Assembly (NCBI GenBank): GCA_946811185.2
Contig: OX328102.1
Location: forward strand, 13,951,194-14,015,193
From: Hippopus hippopus
Taxonomy: Eukaryota > Mollusca > Bivalvia > Cardiida > Cardiidae
Length of the DNA: 64,000 nucleotides
Reading direction: 5' to 3'
The notes under the pieces: model-generated
Told to the model about the DNA's origin: nothing
Databases searched by the model: none
The model's input: the letters and a program-made list of their open reading frames with translations, nothing else
Shown: positions 31,530-40,477 of the stretch, piece by piece
Numbering within the stretch: position 1 is the stretch's first letter
Layout: every line of letters begins with the position of its first letter
Program-made: the position numbers and the translations under genes

Positions 31530-31720
31530 AAAACTAGTACGCTATTGGGCTATAAATAGTCCCTCACGTTCTTGTGTCTTACAAACAAGATAAAACTTGT
31601 ACGCCATTCGTAATGACTATAAATAGTTCCTCACGTTCTTGTTTCCTATGAACAGGTTAGAACTGGTACTCTATTCGTAATGTCTATAAATAGTTCCTCA
31701 CGTTCTTGTATCCTTTACTC
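31530..31720. promoter_or_regulatory. Three 67-bp repeats with TATAAATAG, upstream of polB
   Basis: The unit TATAAATAGTTCCTCACGTT followed by CTTGT occurs at 31551, 31618 and 31685, exactly 67 bp apart, with similar flanks (GTACNCTATTCGTAATG). The TATA-like core is nearly palindromic (CTATAAATAG / CTATTTATAG), so it could serve the polymerase on the minus strand or the TIR gene on the plus strand. Its position just 5' of the polymerase start makes the first more likely. Confidence 0.6.
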
Positions 31721-32323
31721 ATATTTATTTACTTTAGGAATAAATAGCACATGTATCAGCTGCTTTATGCCTGAAAGAAAAAAAAAACAACACCATTTAT
31801 AAATGAAAATAATTCTATATGATAATATAAGGAAAACAGTTTGAGAGAGATAAGAAATCGAAAAAAAAATTACTTTTCCACCATATTTTCTATTATGAAA
31901 TACACTATGTATAAACAAGTTTCATGGTCCTGTCATTGCGAATATATCACTGTATTTTTTTTTTTCCTCATTATGTTATCAATTTCTATCCGATTTTTAA
32001 ATTGTTTACATAATCGTTAATAAGAAAAAAAAAAAAAATCTCTGTACACCGGTATAACGAATTATTGACTGTCTAATATATTAAGAATTAATATAAAAAT
32101 AAAACTTACCCCTCAAAAGATCCTTTCAATCCAATTTTCACAGAACTTTGTATAATTAATGAGCAGTGATTTTAAAGCGTATCTTCATGTAAGAATGATA
32201 GAGGTTAAAATTACGAGCAACGAACGATTCGGGGAGAGGGGGGAGGGGGTGGGGGCGGGGGCGTGTCATTGTAAAGTCTAAATAGTGATGCGCAACGAAT
32301 CGGGGTATGATGTTGTGGAATGC
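31721..32323. other. Noncoding spacer before right TIR
   Basis: AT-rich with homopolymer A runs and a G-rich stretch (GGGGAGAGGGGGGAGGGGGT at 32230-32250). No gene seen; this is where no integrase could be found. Confidence 0.5.
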
Positions 32324-33562
32324 AGACAGTATTAAACATGAAAACGAGTCATGTCATTGTACAGTGTAAACATATTGTCTGTCATTGCATATTGTCTTAA
32401 CGTAATCGTGCTTTGTTACTCTGTAATGTTCATTGCAAGCCCTGTATAAAATGTTTAAAATAAAAAATGGAGCTTTATTCTTATTCAGAATGGCTTGCAG
32501 AAAAAATCGTGGTGGTTTTGGAAAAACCTTGTAATGAGCATTTCAGTGAAGATTATTTGCGTTATAAAAAGTATTTGGATTATGAACACTTTTTTACGCA
32601 AACATTACTTTGATGCAGAACAATTCATATGGCAGTCTCCTTGTAGTCTGTTCTCACAAGATTACTCTGTTGCAGAAGTGTATGACATTGTGAGAACTAC
32701 TATAGAGCAATATAATGTCGTAACACACTCAGGAAATAGGGCGATTTTTGAGAAAAAATTTCCCTATGTCATTGGTACAGACATTAATAAAGAACCAGTT
32801 AATTGCTGCAAAGTCGTATGCTCTTTTTACGGGTTTGCTTTACCAGAACGTATTAAATACCAAGATTTTTTCCCTGTTGTAACAGCCTTTCCTGTTGGAA
32901 ACCTAACAAACTGACTCGGTTTTCATTCTCTGACTCAAAATATAAAAGGCTTTCCTTAGGAAGCCAACAACAAAAAAAAAAAAAAACAATATATTAAACA
33001 CGCAGACACAACACGTACGCACGCATGCACGTTCTTCACAAGGTTGAAGATAAACATGCATAAACACTTATTACTATACACCCGATCGGGTAGCTCAACT
33101 GGTAGCATATCCGACTCGTGATCAAAAGGTTGCGAGTTGGATCCCTAGTTGAGTTTCAGGCCTCTCACCTCTGATGTATGTGAGAAAGTTGCCAGTGAAT
33201 TGGAAAGAGAGTTGTGTTAGTACAGGTGTAAGAAAGGTAAGGAATACGTGGATAGGTACACTGACCTCCGTAATATGACTTATGCTATTAAAGCGATGTT
33301 AAACTCAAATACAATAAAGTCCTTACTACCACAAAACTCATTTGATAGTGTAACTGATTAGTGAGAATGGATTATATAATAAGTGAAATGTGCAATTTGA
33401 TATTAGTTTACACCGCTCGAAAAAAGAAAAAAAAAAATAAATAAATGAAGACGTTGTGAATGGAGAATTTATCTTTTAAAGTTTGTGAATCATTTTAATG
33501 AAAGATTTCTCGTTTGATAAATGCCTTTTCTTTTTTTCGCAATGTTTTGTTTCACTTCATCA

Positions 33563-33610
<48 letters not shown>

Positions 33611-34676
33611 CATATAAATCGCGCCAACAGCGAATCTCAGTAGCATGGCTAAATGGTTATACGGAGTCGCGGACTCGTCCCTTATCACCGGATAAGTTCA
33701 TTAGTCAGTGTTAAATAACAAATAAAAGTAACTTTGGTCCATCATTTATCAAGCCTCTTTCACCTTAAGTGTTGATAAACATAACGTAAAACTAAATATG
33801 AAATTTTCCGATCTCATCTCCTTTAAGATTTCGAACTACATGTTCTACACCGTTTGATCTTGATCTACACTGTCCATAAACGGTTAGGTAGTCACGTTTA
33901 CCAGCCAAAGGGTTAATAATAGATGAAAGGCCGCGGGTTTTGACATTTTCCGTACTATCCTCCCAGGAAGCAGAATCGAGGGAGATTAGTATAAGTTGTC
34001 AGAACTTGTTTCTCAATCGATGTAAAATAAATATGATTAAACTAACCTCCTTTACGATTTCAAATTTGTTTATTCACTTTATAGTACTAGAGCCCCTGGA
34101 ACCATCTTCAATCAGTCTTCAAGTACCTTTAAGTATCTGAAAGACGATTAATTCCCACTCACTAATATTTGAAAGAATACTTTAAGTCGAGTGATTCTAT
34201 AGAAAAACAGTAAAAGGTCATGTCGAAAGGTTATACTCTCAGTAGTTGTGTACAGACATCGCAGCAATATTTATATAACGCAAGAAACAACAAATAGAGA
34301 CTTGACCGGACATGTTTGAACGAGATTGAACGTGCTGTTCACATCCTGCGAAATGATCTTGATCTACTCTTTAATTTTCAATTCGACATCAATAACCGAA
34401 ATATTGCTGTTCCATCAAAGTTATGATTTGGGAATTCAAATATCTCCTTAGCGTGTTCTGTGCAGTCTGATCTTGATCTTGGGGGGTCTGAATTATGTAT
34501 ATACATTGTCTTCACTCAAATCACTCTTCAAACAGCCTTCAAGTACCTGTAAACATCGTTAGGCGGATTTAGTACCACTCACTAATATTTGAAAAGCACT
34601 TAAAGATGACTGACGCTATCAAACACAGTGTGAAACAAGGAAAAATTGGTGACGCGCTAGGAACCCTTATACTACT
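32324..34676. repeat. Right terminal inverted repeat, 2353 bp
   Basis: Reverse complement of the left TIR, carrying the same nested insertions in mirror order: the gene at 32467-32914, SINE B at 33080-33330, (GT)n at 33567-33610, SINE A at 33957-34055, and two copies of the terminal CCACTCACTAATATTTGAAA motif near 34157 and 34573. The outer end is CCTTATACTACT. Confidence 0.95.
32467..32914 (+). CDS. TIR-encoded unknown protein, possible +1 frameshift at CTT TGA
   Basis: The ATG at 32467 opens 48 codons (MELYSYSEWLAEKIVVVLEK at the start) ending exactly at CTT TGA (32608-32613). The +1 frame, entered at that point, runs on as GAT GCA and stays open to the TGA at 32912, ending FFPVVTAFPVGNLTN. 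Length if joined is about 149 aa. The break is at the same place in both TIR copies. CTT TGA is the slippery pair used for +1 shifting in bacterial prfB, and a stop at the shift point is also the antizyme arrangement. I recognise no domain. It could equally be an old fixed mutation. Confidence 0.5.
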
Positions 34677-34682
34677 GAGCAG
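34677..34682. repeat. Target-site duplication GAGCAG (right)
   Basis: Second copy of the 6-bp duplication, directly after the right terminus of the Polinton. Confidence 0.95.
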
Positions 34683-35256
34683 TGTCCTTTGGTTTACAGA
34701 CACGATGGGCTCGATCTACTTCTTCAATAGTCAGGTTAGAATTTATTGTATCTGCTAATGTCATAATTTTATCCTCCACTGATTCACCATTTGTTTCAGG
34801 AACCCCTGATATTCTTATACAGTTCCTGCGACTGTACTGTTCGGCAGAGTCTAGTCTAGTCTCCACAACCTGAAGCCTTCTCTTGAGTTGCCAGTTTTCT
34901 TCCTCAAGATCCGATATTCTGCTTCGCAATCCACCAAGCACACCGTTGACGATTTTTGCCACCATATCTTCTATTTGAGTATTTATAGATTCTTGGATAG
35001 AACTTGTAATTTGCGTAATATGGTCCTCAGATAAAGTTATTGTCATCGTAGGATAGCCAACGTTTTCAGCACTTACGGGGACTTGACCATTCTCTGTGTC
35101 GACATCACTCGGATCGGTTACCGCTTGTGGCACTTCTTCGGTAATAGCAGGTTCTAGGTTAATTTTGGATTTCTTCGTGTCCATTAATTCAACGGGAGAA
35201 GACAAAACACGCTTTGACGCTGACACTGACGTAGTTTGCCAAGGAGTTGAAGCCAT
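34683..35256 (-). pseudogene. LINE ORF1 N-terminal half (right of the Polinton)
   Basis: ATG at 35256. There is a disordered N-terminus, then a coiled coil (ISDLEEENWQLKRRLQVVET) and an RRM-like region starting SAEQYSRRNCIRISGVPETN, then VDRAHRVCKPKDTA. This is the usual layout of LINE ORF1 RNA chaperones. The Polinton cuts it after KDTA, and the frame resumes with RTDRPRD at 19993 on the other side. Confidence 0.85.
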
Positions 35257-35649
35257 ACTGATTATTGGTTACTTAACAATTTTGATCAGTATAGTTTTAC
35301 AAAAATCGAGCGTGGGTGTTTTTATTGTCAGTCCAATAATCCTTTAATACCCTTTACTTATTGATATGATACCTTTTACCTCCTCAGTACTCCCTATTAC
35401 AATGAACTGTGATCACTAGAGCGTGAAAATGGAGAAATACAGTCTTACATGGAAGAACCGTGCAAATACCTATGTCACTCCTCAAAGATTAAGTTAGCTC
35501 ATATTCACATACGATTCAGGCAAAACACAAGTTATAAATCACTCCTCAAAACATTACAAAAGGAAGAAATTCTTTCCCTCGACAAAATTTTCTGTTTATG
35601 CTACCATAACCGGAACCGTCAGACTAATGTGTACATGTGCTATGGAGAG
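35257..35649. other. Probable LINE 5' UTR and unassigned sequence
   Basis: Upstream of LINE ORF1. No coding content recognised, and the exact 5' end of the LINE is not visible. Confidence 0.4.
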
Positions 35650-35715
35650 CTGTTATGTACATGTAAATAAGCACTGAGAACCACTGTGTTATTCAATGAA
35701 GTAACATGTTGATTG

Positions 35716-36240
35716 ATTGTATGGTGTTTAACGCTGTTTTCAACATTATTTCACTTTTACCGCGCGGACAATGCACCTATGCTTTACTGGAGTTTTTTGT
35801 TTGTTTTTTTTACTACTACTCCGCACAATATTCTTTCAAAGCCGCTGGCTACTTACCCTCATGACCATCGTCGAAACAATGGTCAGCGGTGACAGAGGAA
35901 TTAATCCTGTCGCAACGACTACTGTATACGTGGATATAAACGCGTGCCGAAAAATTTGCGAATTACCGATTACAGACATTTTGCTTAAGGGAATGTTTGC
36001 GAATTCAAGACACTAACAAATACCAATTTGTTGGAATACTTAAAGTAAAATAAACGACCAGAAAAGTTTGCGCAGTTTTCAAATTTTCGAAATCGCATAA
36101 ATTTCCACATCGCAAAAATTTCCAGTAGTACAGTATCATCTATCCTCGGAAAGAAATTAGTCGAGTTGGGGATCGAACCAGCGACCCCCTGTTCTCAAGT
36201 CCTGTACACCACCGGCTGATCTACTGGGACTCGGCCGAGG
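35716..36240 (-). mobile_element. SINE B split by a 212-bp MITE
   Basis: On the minus strand, the tRNA-like head is at 36165-36238 (CAGTAGATCAGCCGGTGGTG) and the body at 35716-35919. Between them is an insertion. The same SINE occupies the equivalent site in the right arm (48660-48965), so it was there before the arms were duplicated. Confidence 0.8.
35922..36133. mobile_element. 212-bp TA-flanked MITE
   Basis: Interrupts SINE B. Flanked by TA at 35920-35921 and 36134-36135; the ends CTGTA...TACAG form a short inverted repeat. Removal restores the SINE sequence seen at 48740-48770. Confidence 0.65.
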
Positions 36241-36242
36241 TA

Positions 36243-36713
36243 TTGCCTACTTCATTTAACCTGATCCTGACCTTTATGCTGAATATATAAGTAGGCATAT
36301 AAATAGAACTCCGACTATTATTCGGAAAGTTACATATACACGGGAAGGTACTTATATACACAGCCAACAAACTTAACCCTTAGTCTACAAAGCGCCACTC
36401 AAGGCGCTTTTGCGGTCAGTGTAGATCAAGATCAGACTTCACAAAACGTGCAGTCTAATCTTTTATCTACACTGTCCGATGAGGAGATATTTCCCCCAAA
36501 AAATAACTTTGAAATTGCAATATTTGCTTTTATTACTATTGACCGGAAAGTTTCAATCAACTTATCCAGTAAGTTAAAGGTCGTTTGGTGTAAACCGCAC
36601 GAAATATTTCCGAGACCATTCGGGACATATGCCGAGCGATACCGGGGGTAAAAATAGAATAATTAATTTATGTAAATGATTTTGACCTGGGTCAGGTTAA
36701 ATGATGTAGATAA
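36243..36713. mobile_element. 471-bp TA-flanked MITE with GATC hairpin
   Basis: Terminal inverted repeats TTGCCTACTTCATTTAACCT and AGGTTAAATGATGTAGATAA (imperfect, about 25 bp). TA at 36241-36242 and 36714-36715. The empty site is preserved in the other arm (GAGGTAACATAGC). It contains a hairpin GTGTAGATCAAGATCAGACT...AGTCTAATCTTTTATCTACA at 36419-36473. Confidence 0.75.
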
Positions 36714-36979
36714 TAACATAGCAAAACACTTTAATGTGCGACGCTCCGTAGCATTTAGCTGGGTGCATCTTAGCTAATGCTTTGATAGTTGACAAAGACG
36801 TCGTAAATCATTATCGTATTTTTAGACATATAACTCATGCCAGTAACTGCTCCTTTTTAAAAAAAATATTTGGATCAACTTTTAACATTGAAATATGGGT
36901 GTAATTGAATTTATCAACAATACGAGATATTACACCTTTTCGGCATACCAAAGCAGATCACATCCTTACAGTCACAGCG

Positions 36980-37130
36980 AGAAACTCCGGGGTGACGCCA
37001 AACTGATCTCACGCTTTGGTACCCCTTAGCCTGACCATTGGCGTTTTCCACAGACACTCTGTACCTCCTGTGGTATCTGTTGTACCTCTCACCAAAAACT
37101 TCAAGTGTGCTGCGGAGATGAGCGGTGTAT
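36980..37130 (-). pseudogene. Harbinger-type transposase remnant (left arm)
   Basis: Inverted, decayed copy of the segment readable at 48240-48400 in the right arm. Only the conserved end of the DDE domain remains. Confidence 0.45.
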
Positions 37131-37729
37131 AGATGGCGTTATGAAAGGATAGATATATTTTGTCCACTAGTAAAACACAATTGGTAGGTCAAGGTCTTTT
37201 GTGCCTATTTGATGCATAAGTTTGGGCGTCATTCCGATGCCATTTGCATATGAAGGCAGTGATAATTCCTGTGGTAAGAATAAAACCGTTGTTGGTTTTG
37301 AATTGGTCAGTATATTTTGTGGCTTGTCCCATCTATGGCTTAAACAGCAGAATGTATTTTATGCCAGTTTCCCAGCATTTCCCTCCATTCTGCGATAGAA
37401 GGCCATTGTATATAGGTCGACAAAGCGGCTTCGAAAAGGTAGACTATGCTGTATCTCTGTTTAGGCGTAAGCCGCACTTAACCCAAACATGGTTGATTAG
37501 CATAATGTATTGGTAGGGTAAATTCGTAACCATAGATAGTCTTTTTTAATCTGACATCCGCATAAATCGCTTAAATAAAATATTTGTCGAAACCGGTGCG
37601 GGCCAAACAAATATTTGTTGAATTCCTGTAAGGTAAGGTAGATTGACGAAAATCTGTCAAAAGCGAACAATTTCGACCTAAGTCAGCCGATGCAAACAAT
37701 GCAGTTTGATATTCTTCATTTTTTTTTAC

Positions 37730-37965
37730 GCAAATCTAACAGCTACAAAACTTTCCATATCAAAAAAATCAAAGGTACTGAGTTCTGTGAGGTTAGAAAT
37801 TTAATTTATGTAATGAAATGCAGTGGTTGTGACGATGAATACATAGGTAAACTGGAATCCTTCAATGGAACAGAGTAACAGTTCATCACCAGCAAATAAG
37901 AGATGGAAATTTATGATATTCTTTTTTTTTTAAAGTCAGCCAAAACGTAGCTCTTTGTCAATCAG
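37730..37965 (+). pseudogene. GIY-YIG endonuclease remnant, Penelope-like (left arm)
   Basis: SNSYKTFHIKKIKGTEFCEV and RNLIYVMKCSGCDDEYIGK match the GIY-YIG entry motif (NLIYxxKCxGCxxxYIGKT) of Penelope-like elements. Frame breaks follow. The inverted counterpart lies at about 47290-47460. Confidence 0.6.
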
Positions 37966-38836
37966 TAGAACCTCGATTTTTATCACATTGTAATTGTCAG
38001 TATGTATTGACAAGAAAATAAATCAGGCAAATCGGAAGACGGATTATCCGTTTTCCCTCATGTATACGACCCTTGCTTTGGCAAAAGAGGGTTGAATGCA
38101 TCTCCATGCAAGTCATCACATAATCACGGATCTATGAAACCCATTTTGTGTACAACCGAATAAATCCTGAGACAGACTAGTCCTTGGACATGCAGAAAAT
38201 TAACCAATAGCAAAAAGTTCGACCCGGGTCAGCCTGCGCGGACATCGCAGGCTGATATAAGCCGATTCTTTTCGTAGAAGCAGTAAAGCCACTTTTCATA
38301 GAACATGGCTTATATATAACAGACACTACCGTGACACAAACATACAGGTATGATTATTTCGTAACGCTTGAAAATAATATTACATTACTAATTAAGCGAA
38401 TGCAGCTACCAAATGTATACATTGCCGGTGTTAAAATGGATTTAGATTTAAACCATTCCATTTAAAAGCATAAAAATTATTGTGAAGATGAAAGTCTGTT
38501 ATTGTACGGTCGGTCCAAGTTTTAGTCGCTGGTAGAGAAATTAATTTTAAAACAAGGTTAAAAGTTGCCAGTACACTCTATCTTTTGCTTACCTTTTCAA
38601 GATTCAAGATATTTTATTCAAATATATAGGCCACCGGCCCATAATATATAAACAATTTTACCATGCATTCCCTCACAAAATATAATCTGTTACCTAGAGG
38701 AGATGCTTAAGTTAACAATTATTAAACTGTTTTCGTCTTTGCACTTTATCAAATTTTAGCCTTGTCCAAAAGTAAAACATCTGCAGTCGACATTGCTCGA
38801 AACGGAGAAAATGCCATCAGCGTACATTTCCTCCAT

Positions 38837-39062
38837 TTAACTTATTACCAAACGACAACACCCTAGGCTTGTCCAAATCAAAAGCATTTGCAGACGATAA
38901 ATTAAGTAACTGAAAATTGAAAATTTGTTTTATGAAGGGTAGAAAACAATGTAACAAAGGGAGAAAACGCAGGTTACCAGCATTTTCTTCTTTTCCCAAA
39001 ACGCCCTCTTGAGGTTTCTTTCTCAGGGTCGTCAGAGTAGGGATTGTGTGGTAATGGGTTAA
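38837..39062. mobile_element. TTAA MITE (b)
   Basis: Starts TTAACTTATTACCAAACGAC and ends GTGTGGTAATGGGTTAA. The palindromic centre is GGAGAAAACGCAGGTTACCA / GCATTTTCTTCTTTTCCC. It shares its right TTAA with copy (c). Confidence 0.75.
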
Positions 39063-39290
39063 CTCTTTACCAAACGACAACATTTCGAGTATGTTCAAAC
39101 TGAAAGCGCATGCAGATGACAATTTTAGCATGACTCAGATGATGAAGTTAGTCCTTGGAAGGAGACAAAACATTGTGAGAAAAGGAGAAAACGCTGGTTA
39201 CAGCGTTTTCCCCTTTGCCCACAATGCTGTCCAGAGCCTTCTCCCTCAAGGAGGGTCGTTAAAAGTTGGGATTATGTGGTAAAGGGTTAC
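39059..39290. mobile_element. TTAA MITE (c)
   Basis: Starts TTAACTCTTTACCAAACGAC; palindrome AAAGGAGAAAACGCTGGTTA / CAGCGTTTTCCCCTTTG; ends TATGTGGTAAAGGGTTA. Arranged head-to-tail with (b). Confidence 0.75.
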
Positions 39291-40477
39291 CGCAATGTTC
39301 AAAATGTAATAAATTATTACATTGAAAATTATTATACTAAAATATTAAAATAAAGGCTGTCGGCCTTTAGTTCAAACAGTTTATATTACTGACACCTACC
39401 ATCAAAAATTCTAGTCTAGTCCGGATTTGCTACACTCGGCGGTTGGCACTGATTGAAAACGAAAAAAACTCATAACGTGAGTTTCTTCCCTTTCATACTA
39501 TGTTCAGGTGTTATCAACTTGTTACATTAAAATAGCTATTCTAACAATAGTCCACCGGCCGATGATTCAAACATTTTCAAAACCCTATCTTACAAAAGAA
39601 AATGCCTAAGTTCACACTGATTAGACCTTATAAACTTATCCGATTTGAGAATTTTAGCCTTGTCCAAATTTAAAAGCGTCTGCGGTTGGCGTTTGACATT
39701 GATTGAAAAGGAGAAAATGCCCCCATTGTGCAGTTTCTCCGTTTCACGCAATGCTCAGGTGCTTTTAACTTGTTACGATCTAGATGGCTATTCTAAAACA
39801 AAGACCCTTATAAATTTTATAATACTGTCTTAATTATCTATATACGAAATATCTACGGTCAACCGTTGACATTGGTTGAAAAGGAGAAGATGCACCCAAT
39901 GTGCATTTCCTCCATTTCACACAATGTGCAGGTGTAAAAAATGTGTTGCACTCAAAATGGTTATTCTAAGACATACACTTAGAAAATACATAAGTCCACA
40001 ATAATTAAGTTTTTCTATCTTACCAAATGTGAATGTTCTAGACTTGTCCAAATTCAAAAATATCTGCATGCGAAAGTTGACATTGACGGAAAAGGAGAAA
40101 ATACTCATAGGGTGCAGATCCTCGATTTCAATCAATGCTCGGGTGCTATCAGCTTATTACGTTTAATATTTGTTATTCTAAGTTATAGGCCATCGGCCCA
40201 TGGATCAAACCTTGCGATATAATATCTTACACAGAAAAAATGCATAAATTTACAATAATTAAACTTTTAGTTCAACACTTGTCAGATGTGAAAATTTTTT
40301 GCCTTGTCTAAAACTCAACACGTCCATGTTTGATATTTGACATTGAATGAGAAGGAGAAAATGCCCTTAGCGTGCATTTTCTCCATCTCACGCAATGTCA
40401 AGTACTGCCAGCTTGTTACAATCCGGTCTCTTTTGTAAGTGTACAGTTCTGGAATATGTAAATAAAGGATGTGTTGT

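Larger units (their letters stand above)
20000..34676. mobile_element. Complete 14.7-kb Polinton/Maverick (adintovirus-like)
   Basis: Three hallmarks are seen directly: termini 5'-AGTAGTATAAGG...CCTTATACTACT-3', a perfect 6-bp target duplication, and long terminal inverted repeats. The gene set fits: protein-primed-type polymerase B, A32/FtsK-like packaging ATPase, a capsid-like protein, a penton-like protein and small basic and membrane proteins. The polymerase, ATPase and capsid-like frames are intact, so the copy looks young. No RVE integrase, adenain protease or chromodomain is visible in any frame. It sits antisense in ORF1 of a LINE. Relatives occur both as transposons and as adintovirus genomes. 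Confidence 0.92.
35650..38610 (+). repeat. Left arm of large inverted repeat (about 13.4-kb structure)
   Basis: Its segments match, inverted, 46860-49060. Examples are the flank AAGCACTGAGAACCACTGTG (35668) against 48990-49020, and GCAAAACACTTTAATGTGCG (36721) against 48625-48650. The protein-like segment AVIIPVVRIKPLLVLNWSVY (37250) is matched at 47980-48043. The left arm is longer because two MITEs (35922-36133, 36243-36713) are inserted. The arms carry Harbinger and GIY-YIG remnants and enclose a tandem array and a LINE. Confidence 0.8.
38615..40440. repeat. Tandem array of about 200-260 bp units
   Basis: About six diverged units carry in order TATAGGCCACCGGCCCAT, AATGCATAAGTTTACAATAA, GCCTTGTCCAAAATTAAAA, TGACATTGATTGAAAAGGAG and a short hairpin AAAATGCC...GTGCATTTTCTCC. 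Units start near 38620, 39345, 39535, 39780, 39960 and 40180. Two TTAA MITEs interrupt it at 38837-39290. Confidence 0.7.

Noticed and set aside
33080..33150. Candidate functional tRNA gene in the right TIR
   Set aside because: Box A and B are present, but no acceptor stem pairs and the sequence continues into a SINE body found in other copies.
37244..37516. 90-aa frame shared with 47780-48043 as a conserved gene
   Set aside because: It is conserved only because the DNA is duplicated in the two inverted arms; no start context or domain.
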